Source: [Actinomadura] parvosata subsp. kistnae (lineage in GTDB: Bacteria > Actinomycetota > Actinomycetes > Streptosporangiales > Streptosporangiaceae). Taken from it: DNA of 64,000 bases. The notes below the pieces were generated by a model. The model was not told the DNA's origin. It was given only the letters and a program-made list of their open reading frames with translations, and made no database searches. Both the position numbers and the translations under genes were made by a program. The stretch covers positions 4,265,001-4,329,000 of the forward strand of contig NZ_OOHJ01000018.1 in the NCBI RefSeq assembly GCF_900323885.1, read 5' to 3'. The number at the start of each line of letters is the position of its first letter. The first letter of the stretch is position 1. Positions 58,122 to 64,000 of this stretch are shown piece by piece.

Positions 58122-59030
58122 TCACAGTGCCGTCGGCAGGGGCCCGCCGTTCCAGGCGATGGCGTCGCCGAAGGCGGCGACGAGGTCCACGTCGGCGCCG
58201 GCGGCTTCGGCGTAGGCCCGGTGCAGGTTCAGCACCAGCCGCTCGGCGTCCGCCCACGCGGCGAACTCGCCCAGGTCGGCCTCCCGCGCCGCGTCCAGCG
58301 GCCCGAGCCCCTTCTCGCGGCCCTTGCGCGCCACGTCGAGCACGAACCGGTAGTACCGCTCGTGGGCGGCCAGCACCTCGGGCAGGTCGGCGGCCGTGGC
58401 GAGCGGCCCGTGCCCCGGCACGACGTGCTCGGGCTCGAAACCGGCCAGCCAGTCCAGCGACCGCAGCGCCCCCTCCAGCGACCCCATCAGCACCATCGGG
58501 GTGAGCCCGTTGAACAGCAGGTCGCCGGCGAACAACACCCGCTCGCCGGGCAGCCAGGCCACCACGTCGCCCGGCGTGTGCGCGGGGTGGCCGGGGTGCC
58601 GCAGCTCGATCCGCCGCCCGCCGAGGTGCACGGTCAGCTCGTCGCGGAACACCGCGGACGGCGGCCGGCGCGTCACGTTCCCCCAGTCGGGCACGGGCGT
58701 CCACACGGGCGGGCACCCGTCGATGTACGGGTCGGCCAGCAGCGCCGCCCGCGTGGCCGCGTGCCCGAAGATCATGGCCTGCTCGGGCAGCAGGCTGTTG
58801 CCGTACGCGTGGTCGCCGTGCTGGTGGGTGTTGACCGCCATCCGCACGGGCGCCCCGCCGGTCGCCGCCGCCAGCGCGTCGAGGAAGCGGCGGGTACGCC
58901 GCTCGCTCGCGCACGTGTCCACCACGAACACGCCGTCGTCACCGGCGACGGCCCCGGCGTTGTTCACCCACCACGTGCCGTCCGGCTGGACCCAGGCGAA
59001 GACCCCTGGCACGATCTGACGCAGCTCCAT
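58122..59030 (-). CDS. Metallo-beta-lactamase-fold hydrolase (SoxH/quinoprotein-relay-like)
   Basis: A 302-residue MBL protein: MAVNTHQHGDHAYGNSLLPE (HxHxDH as HQHGDH), ELRHPGHPAHTPGDVVAWLPGERVLFAGDLLFNGLTPM with further metal ligands, and VVPGHGPLATAADL. This branch includes SoxH-like and quinoprotein-relay proteins of unsettled function. No signal peptide is seen from ATG 59030, whose Shine-Dalgarno is GGAGAGGTGG. An upstream in-frame ATG at 59093 is unlikely. It lies upstream of livK on the same strand, 102 bp apart; whether it belongs to that operon is unclear. Confidence 0.87.
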   Translation of the reverse strand: MELRQIVPGVFAWVQPDGTWWVNNAGAVAGDDGVFVVDTCASERRTRRFLDALAAATGGAPVRMAVNTHQHGDHAYGNSLLPEQAMIFGHAATRAALLADPYIDGCPPVWTPVPDWGNVTRRPPSAVFRDELTVHLGGRRIELRHPGHPAHTPGDVVAWLPGERVLFAGDLLFNGLTPMVLMGSLEGALRSLDWLAGFEPEHVVPGHGPLATAADLPEVLAAHERYYRFVLDVARKGREKGLGPLDAAREADLGEFAAWADAERLVLNLHRAYAEAAGADVDLVAAFGDAIAWNGGPLPTAL

Positions 59031-59287
59031 CGTCCACCTCTCCTGTCCGGATGTCTGCCGGCACATCATCCCGGTGGGCGGTGTCCACTTCACAGTCCGG
59101 TCCCTGACCGGCGGCGATCAGAAAGCGGCGCTGCCGCCGGTCGGCCACTGGACAGAAAACGATCTGGTGAATGAGCAATGGCCGCCACCAGAGTACGACA
59201 GCGGGTCCCGGCCGGCTGCCGTCACTCCGAGCGCGCGGCGGCGGGCCGGAACCCGATCGCACCCGTTACTCATCGATGGAGACCCTC

Positions 59288-60208
59288 ATGTTCGGAACCG
59301 CCCGCCTGCGTGCCGCCGGTCGCGCGACCGTGACCGCGACCGCCCTGCTCGGCGCCTGCGCCGCGCTCGTCACCGCGGGCCAGGGGACCGCCACGGCGAC
59401 CGCGAGCAGCGCGTCCGCCGTGCGTTACGTCGCCCTCGGCGACTCCTACGCCTCCGGGTTCGGCATCACGCCCGTGGAGAGCAAGGAGTGCGGCCGGGGC
59501 AAGCTGAACTACCCGGCCGTCATCCGCGCCGCGGCCGACCCCGCCGCCTACAAGAACGTCGCCTGCGCGGGCGCCACCACCCGCGCCATCTGGAACTCCT
59601 ACGAGGGCCAGGAGCCGCAGATCAAGGCGCTCAAGCCCGACACGAACCTGGTGACGGTGTCCATCGGCGGCAACGACATCGGTTTCAGCGAGATCGTCGT
59701 GAACTGCGTCCTGCTCGGCCAGCGGCAGCCCACCGGCGACCCCTGCCGCCAGCACTACAAGAAGTCCGGCGAGGACCGGATCCTGGCCACCCTCGACTCC
59801 GTCAAGTCCCGCATCGGTGACGTCGTGATCGACGCCAGGCGGCGCAGCCCCAACGCCGCCATCGCGCTGGTCGGCTACCCGTCGCTGCTGCCCGACAGCG
59901 GCAAGAGCTGCCGCTCCGCCCAGGTGCCGTTCGCCGACGGGGACTTCGCGTACCTGCGCAACATCACCGTGCGCCTCAACAAGGCGATCGCCGAGCAGGC
60001 CCAGCGCAGCGGCGCCATCTACGTCGACACCTACGGGCCGTCCATCGGGCACGACATGTGCGCGAGCCCGAGCGAGCGCTGGATCGAGCCGCTGCGCAAC
60101 TCCGGCTCCAGCGAGATCTCCCCGGCCGCGGCGCACCCGAACACCAAGGGCATCATCAGCCTCGGCGGGGTGATCTCCCAGAAGCTGTCCCGGAGCGCCG
60201 GCCGCTGA
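59288..60208 (+). CDS. Secreted SGNH/GDSL hydrolase (lipase/esterase)
   Basis: A 306-residue secreted enzyme. A signal peptide of about 40 residues (ATVTATALLGACAALVTAGQG) precedes the SGNH blocks: block I YVALGDSYASGFG (nucleophile Ser), block II/III TVSIGGNDIGFSEIV (Gly and Asn of the oxyanion hole), block V ISPAAAHPNTKG with Asp replaced by Ala-Ala before His; the histidine is present. Six cysteines in the mature part (KECG, NVACAG, VNCV, DPCR, KSCR, DMCAS) would form the three disulfides usual in Streptomyces-type lipases of this family. ATG 59288 has GGAGA 7 bp upstream. It is convergent with the regulator pseudogene. Confidence 0.9.
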   Translation: MFGTARLRAAGRATVTATALLGACAALVTAGQGTATATASSASAVRYVALGDSYASGFGITPVESKECGRGKLNYPAVIRAAADPAAYKNVACAGATTRAIWNSYEGQEPQIKALKPDTNLVTVSIGGNDIGFSEIVVNCVLLGQRQPTGDPCRQHYKKSGEDRILATLDSVKSRIGDVVIDARRRSPNAAIALVGYPSLLPDSGKSCRSAQVPFADGDFAYLRNITVRLNKAIAEQAQRSGAIYVDTYGPSIGHDMCASPSERWIEPLRNSGSSEISPAAAHPNTKGIISLGGVISQKLSRSAGR

Positions 60209-60214
60209 CACGCC

Positions 60215-60293
60215 GGCAAGAGACGCCCCTGGGCAAGAGAACACCGGCAAGAGACCAGAAGCCGGCCCGGGCGCGCTCAGCTCCCGGGCGCGC
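60215..60293. repeat. Short direct repeats between SGNH gene and regulator pseudogene
   Basis: GGCAAGAGA occurs at 60215, 60232 and 60246. CCCGGGCGCGC occurs at 60266-60276 and 60283-60293, 17 bp apart, bracketing the minus-strand stop (60277-60279). The two CCCGGG blocks can also pair as a 6-bp hairpin. Confidence 0.75.
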
Positions 60294-62306
60294 CGTAGAT
60301 CTCGCGGTGCCACAGGTCCTCGCAGACCCGTTCGACGCCCGCGAGCAGGTGCCGCCGGTAGGTGGTGAAGGGCAGGCCGAGCCGCTCGGCGGCCAGCTCC
60401 TGCGTCGGCGCCCCGTGCAGGTACGTGGCGGCCAGTGCCCGATGGAACTTGGCCGCCTTCGGGTCCTCGGCCAGGCCGGCCACGGCCTGCTCCAGGAGCC
60501 GGCGCAGGGCCGCGGCGGGATCGGCGCCGGTCTCGGCGACGATCCTGCTGCGGGTGAGCGGGCTGGCGGCCAGCTCGCCCGGCCGCGTCAGGTTCTTCAG
60601 CGCCCTGCGTACGGCCTGGGCGAACTCCCCGGGCGTCAGCACGGCCAGCCTCCGCGCCGGCGCGGCCGGCGGCTCCGCCGCGCCGGTGAGCAGCAGCCGG
60701 TTGAGCCGGTCGAGCCACGCCTGCGCCGGCGCCACCCGCCAGTCGTGCGCGAACAGCGCCCACTCGGTGCCTCCGAGCCAGGCGTGCTCGCCCACGTCGT
60801 GGATGTCGTAGTAGCGCAGGTAGTCGCGCATGGGGTCGTCGTGGCGCATGGCCATGAACGACCAGGCCATGCGGTCGGCGCGCAGGCAGTAGCCGATGCT
60901 GCGCCACTGGATCAGGTCCGACACCGGCGAGGCGCCCTGGTAGTCGGGGCGCGTCCAGGTGCGGCCGACGGCCAGGTGCTCGCCCGGCCGCAGCGGGCCG
61001 AGCGCGCGGGCGTTGGCCCAGGCCGTGGCCACGATCGGGTCGGCCGCGGCCTCCTCCTCCGCGTACTCGTGCAGCCGCAGCCACGAGCAGAAGGCCACGA
61101 TCTCGCCGGACGCGGTGCGGCGCAGGACGCGGAACGCCTCCGGCCGACGCGGCGCCCAGAACGCGACAGCGGCGGCGGACTCCTCGCCCTCCACCTCGGC
61201 CGCCAGGCGGACCAGCGACTCGGTGTCGCGGGGGTGGAAGTGGTCCTCGTACACCTCGCCGTCGCCGCTCCAGCTCTGGAACCGCGCGGTCGAGCCGACC
61301 GCCCGGTGCAGGAAGAACAGCGAGCCGACGGCGCCCAGCACCTCGGGGTCGCTCGCCTCGCGGATGCGGCCGGCGAGGTAGGCGCTGATGCGCTCGTGCA
61401 TGTCGGCGTACCCCTGCGGGTCGCGCCAGCGCAGGTCCGCCTCCAGCACCTCGCGCACCACGTCGTGCGGGTACAGCCCGCCGGGGCGGGACTCCACGAA
61501 CGGCAGCCGCCGCAGCCACGCGAACAGCTCCGCCGCCTGGTCCGGCAGGACCGCGCGCAGCAGGTCCTCGCTCGTCACGTACGCGTGCGCGCAGACCTCC
61601 AGCGCGTGCCGGTGCGCCGGGCTGGGCACCTCGCCCACGAGCTGGTCGAGCAGGGTGGCCACGACGTCCTGCGAGGGAGTCCAGCGCGCGCTCGCCTTGC
61701 CGTCGCGGATCGCCACCGCGGCGCCCAGCGACAGCGCCAGCGGGTGCCCGCCGGCGAAGGCCAGCAGCGGCGCGCGCAGCTCGTCGCTCACGCCGCGCGC
61801 GTCCAGCAGCGCCGCCGCCTCCGCCGGCCCGAGGTCGCGCAGCGGCAGCACGCGCAGCGCGTCGGCTCAGGCCGGGTCGGCCTGCCACATCAGGTCGGGC
61901 GGCACCCGCCCGGCCACCACGACGACCGCGCCGACCGGCAGCCGGGCAGGAACCGCTCGCACAGCCAGCCCTCCAGGCCCCGCACCCGCTCGAACGTGTC
62001 GATGATCAGGACCGCGGCGTCGTCGCCGAGCACCGCCGCCGCCTCGGCCTCGAAGGAGGCGGGGACGGGGTCGAGCGTGTGCCCGTCGACGGCCGTGACC
62101 CGCCGCCCGCCCGCCGCCGCCCGCTGGGCGAACTGGCGCAGCAACGCGGACTTGCCGACGCCGCCGGGGCCGTGCACGTACAGGACGCTGCAGGAGCCGC
62201 GCAGCGCCGCGTCGAAGACGCCGAGCTCCTCCTCCCGGCCCACGAAGGACCGCTCGCGCGCCGCGCGCAGGCGCAGCCCCAGAACCTGCTCGTTTCCCCC
62301 CTGCAT
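60277..62306 (-). pseudogene. Broken ATPase-HTH regulator, paralogue of the next gene
   Basis: The protein would start at ATG 62306 with a P-loop ATPase (RSFVGREEELGVFDAAL; Walker A VHGPGGVGKSALLRQF; Walker B VLIIDTFERV). Near 61941 one base is missing (GCAG where GCAGG is expected), which shifts the frame. In the restored frame a second lesion, TGA at 61867-61869, replaces the TGG that reads as Trp in the neighbour (QADPGWADAL). The remaining 524 residues are intact: ATPase C-terminal helices, a middle domain with EHLAVGRTWTRPDYQGASPVSDLI, and a C-terminal helix-turn-helix (TQELAAERLGLPFTTYRRHL). Two independent lesions make it a pseudogene. It has a leaderless-type TAAGGT 7 bp before the start. 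Confidence 0.85.
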
Positions 62307-62313
62307 GCGGACA

Positions 62314-62319
62314 ACCTTA
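62314..62319 (-). promoter_or_regulatory. Candidate -10 of a leaderless transcript
   Basis: Minus-strand TAAGGT, 7 bp before ATG 62306. An upstream ATG at 62333 overlaps the stop of the preceding paralogue (ATGA) and is the alternative start. Confidence 0.35.
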
Positions 62320-62329
62320 GCTTTCGCCG

Positions 62330-64000
62330 TCATTTCCCCGGTGGGCCGCCGGCCGGGGGCCGGGCCGCGGGTTCGAGGGGTTGCGGGCCGTACAGCTCCC
62401 GCTGCCACAGGCTCTCGCAGATCCGCTCGATGCCCGAGACCAGGTGGCGGCGGTAGGTGGTGAACGGCAGGCCGAGCCGCTCCGCGGCCAGCTCCTGGGT
62501 GGGGGCGCCCTTGACGTACGTGGCGGCCACCGCGCGGTGGAACTTGACCGAGCGCGGATCCTCGCCCAGCGCCTCGATCTCCCGCTCCAGGAGCTCGCGC
62601 AGCACCGCGCCCGGGTCACCTCCGCCGTGCTCGGCCACCAGCCGGCTGCGGGTCAGGGGCGAGCGCGCCAGCGCGTCGGGGCGGCCCAGCAGGCGCAGCG
62701 CCTTGCGGATCTCCTCGGCGAACTCCTCCCGCGACATGACCACCAGGCCGCTCACCGTCTCGTACGGCTCCGGCATCAGCGCCCGGTTCAGCCGCTCCAG
62801 CCACGTGTGCGCCGGCACCGCCCGCCAGTCGTGCGCGAACAGCGTGTACGACCCGTCGCCGACCCGGGCGGCGTCGGGGATGTCCCGCATGTCGTGCCGG
62901 CGGAAGCACTCGACCCGGTCCATGCTCGGCCGGCGCACCGCGACGTACGACCAGGCCATCCGCTCGGCCCGCAGGCAGTTGCCGATCACCCGCCACTGCA
63001 GCAGGTCCATCACCGGCGATTTGCCCCGGTAGGCGGGCAGCACCCACGACCGGCCCACGGCCAGGTGCTCGCCGGCGCGCAGCGGAGCGGTGGCGCGGGC
63101 GTGCTCCCACGCGGCGGCCACGACCGGGTCGGCCGCGCACTCCTCCGCGTCCGGCTCCTCCAGGCGCAGCCACGCGTAGCAGGCGATCGGCTCGCCGGTC
63201 TCGGCCCGGGTGTAGACGCGGAACTCCGACGGGCGTCTGGCCAGCCAGAACGCGGCGCACGCGGCGGACTCCTCGCCTTCGGCCGCGTGCGCGAGGCTCA
63301 CCAGCCGCTCGGCGTCCCCGGGGCGCAGCGGGCCCTCCTGGACCTCGCCTTCCTCGTACCAGCTGTGCGGCTCGACCATCGCGTTGTTGTTGCGGTGCAG
63401 GTAGAACAGCGCCGTCACCGCGGTCACCACCTCGGAGTCGGCGGCCGTGCGCACCTTCTCCGCCAGGTGCGCGTGGATGCGGTCGTGCATGTCGGCGTAT
63501 CCCTGCGGGTCGCGCCAGCGCAGGTCGGCCTCCAGCACCTCGCGCACCACGTCGTGCGGGTACAGCCCGAGGCTGCTCGACTCCACGAACGGCAGCCGCC
63601 GCAGCCATCGGAACAGCGCCGCGGCGTCGTCGGGCAGCGCGGCGCGCAGGAGGTCCTCGGTCGTCATGTACGCGTGCGCGCAGACCTCCAGCGCGTGCCG
63701 GTGCGCCGGGCTCGGCACCTCGCCCACGAGCTGGTCGAGCAGGGTCGAGACCACGTCGTGGCGCGGGGTCCAGCGCTTGCTCGCGCCGCCGTCCTTCATC
63801 GCGACCGCCGCGCCCAGCAGCAGCGCCAGCGGGTGCCCGCCGGCGAAGGCCAGCAACGGCTCGCGCAGCTCAGCGGCGACCCCGCAGCAGTCCATCAGCG
63901 CCGCGGCGTCACGCGGGGGCAGGTCGCGCAACGACAGCACCTCCAGCGCGTCCGCCCACCCCGGGTCGGCCTGCCACCGCATGTCGGGAGGGAACCGCCC
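62330..64000 (-). CDS. ATPase-HTH regulator, N-terminus outside the window
   Basis: At least 556 residues are visible, and the frame is still open at base 64000. By comparison with the downstream paralogue the missing part is the P-loop ATPase core. Visible in order: the ATPase lid (LRDLPPRDAAALMDCCGV; LLAFAGGHPLALLLGAA), a winged-helix-like part (HRHALEVCAHAYMTTEDLLRAALP; LGLYPHDVVREVLEADLRWRD), a middle domain of about 180 residues resembling a GNAT acetyltransferase fold (GEPIACYAWLRLEE; EHLAVGRSWVLPAYRGKSPVMDLLQWR), and a C-terminal helix-turn-helix (TQELAAERLGLPFTTYRRHLVSGIERICESLW). It is probably a STAND-type transcription regulator. No lesion is visible. Confidence 0.8.
   Translation of the reverse strand, partial: GRFPPDMRWQADPGWADALEVLSLRDLPPRDAAALMDCCGVAAELREPLLAFAGGHPLALLLGAAVAMKDGGASKRWTPRHDVVSTLLDQLVGEVPSPAHRHALEVCAHAYMTTEDLLRAALPDDAAALFRWLRRLPFVESSSLGLYPHDVVREVLEADLRWRDPQGYADMHDRIHAHLAEKVRTAADSEVVTAVTALFYLHRNNNAMVEPHSWYEEGEVQEGPLRPGDAERLVSLAHAAEGEESAACAAFWLARRPSEFRVYTRAETGEPIACYAWLRLEEPDAEECAADPVVAAAWEHARATAPLRAGEHLAVGRSWVLPAYRGKSPVMDLLQWRVIGNCLRAERMAWSYVAVRRPSMDRVECFRRHDMRDIPDAARVGDGSYTLFAHDWRAVPAHTWLERLNRALMPEPYETVSGLVVMSREEFAEEIRKALRLLGRPDALARSPLTRSRLVAEHGGGDPGAVLRELLEREIEALGEDPRSVKFHRAVAATYVKGAPTQELAAERLGLPFTTYRRHLVSGIERICESLWQRELYGPQPLEPAARPPAGGPPGK

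Overview
The window is about 72% G+C by eye, with strong third-position G/C bias and many GTG starts. It holds actinobacterial families: DUF418, a PF04672-type methyltransferase, a YtrA-type GntR/ABC set, GlxA-like AraC regulators and a LuxR-family ATPase. This fits a large-genome soil actinomycete, probably Streptosporangiales (Nonomuraea-like); that placement is inference. I found no rRNA, tRNA, CRISPR array, transposase, phage gene or origin. The window looks like chromosomal accessory metabolism: many small regulator/enzyme pairs and four transport loci.

Left part (1-20.6 kb): a protein cut by the left edge; lysE-type exporter plus tetR (1252-1866, 707-1255); a large LuxR-family ATPase regulator (1969-4722); a SnoaL-like protein; an NMT1-type ABC importer with two permeases and a lipoprotein but no ATPase (5596-8286); a four-carbon sugar-acid kinase (otnK) behind a possible 17-residue leader; a Pro/Gly-rich membrane protein; DUF418; AraC/FMN reductase; a serine hydrolase; two further alpha/beta hydrolases, one frameshifted; a methyltransferase; and a gntR-ABC-permease operon (18151-20515).

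Middle (20.7-41.4 kb): an arginine deiminase pair (antiporter plus arcA, no arcB/arcC); HxlR/hydrolase; secreted hydrolase; small His/Asp-rich secreted protein; PQQ-type sugar dehydrogenase with CBM2; HTH regulator/hydrolase pair with a clear operator pair; two GlxA-like AraC regulators around a saccharopine-dehydrogenase-like enzyme; and a minus-strand sugar operon from lacI (41381) through an FAD oxidoreductase, lipoprotein and two permeases to a Tat-exported uncharacterised protein (33751). The lacI promoter carries two matching operators.

Right part (41.5-64 kb): tetR-ahpD; arsR/SDR; haloacetate-dehalogenase-like hydrolase; a membrane protein whose frame runs into a 24-bp repeat array; a ridA-dauR-ilvA operon behind a 29-bp palindrome; MBL hydrolase; AtzG-like protein plus amidase, tetR and GMC oxidoreductase; a complete branched-chain-amino-acid-type ABC operon livK-H-M-G-F (52848-58019); a second MBL protein; a secreted SGNH hydrolase; and two tandem paralogues of an ATPase-HTH regulator, one broken by a frameshift and a nonsense codon, the other cut by the right edge.

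Two cross-cutting patterns stand out. Short tandem duplications (periods 15-49 bp) sit at the 3' ends of genes, in eight of the nine convergent gaps of 20 bp or more, and often duplicate a stop codon. Many regulator and enzyme genes have a TANNNT hexamer 6-8 bp before the start codon and no Shine-Dalgarno, which suggests leaderless transcripts.
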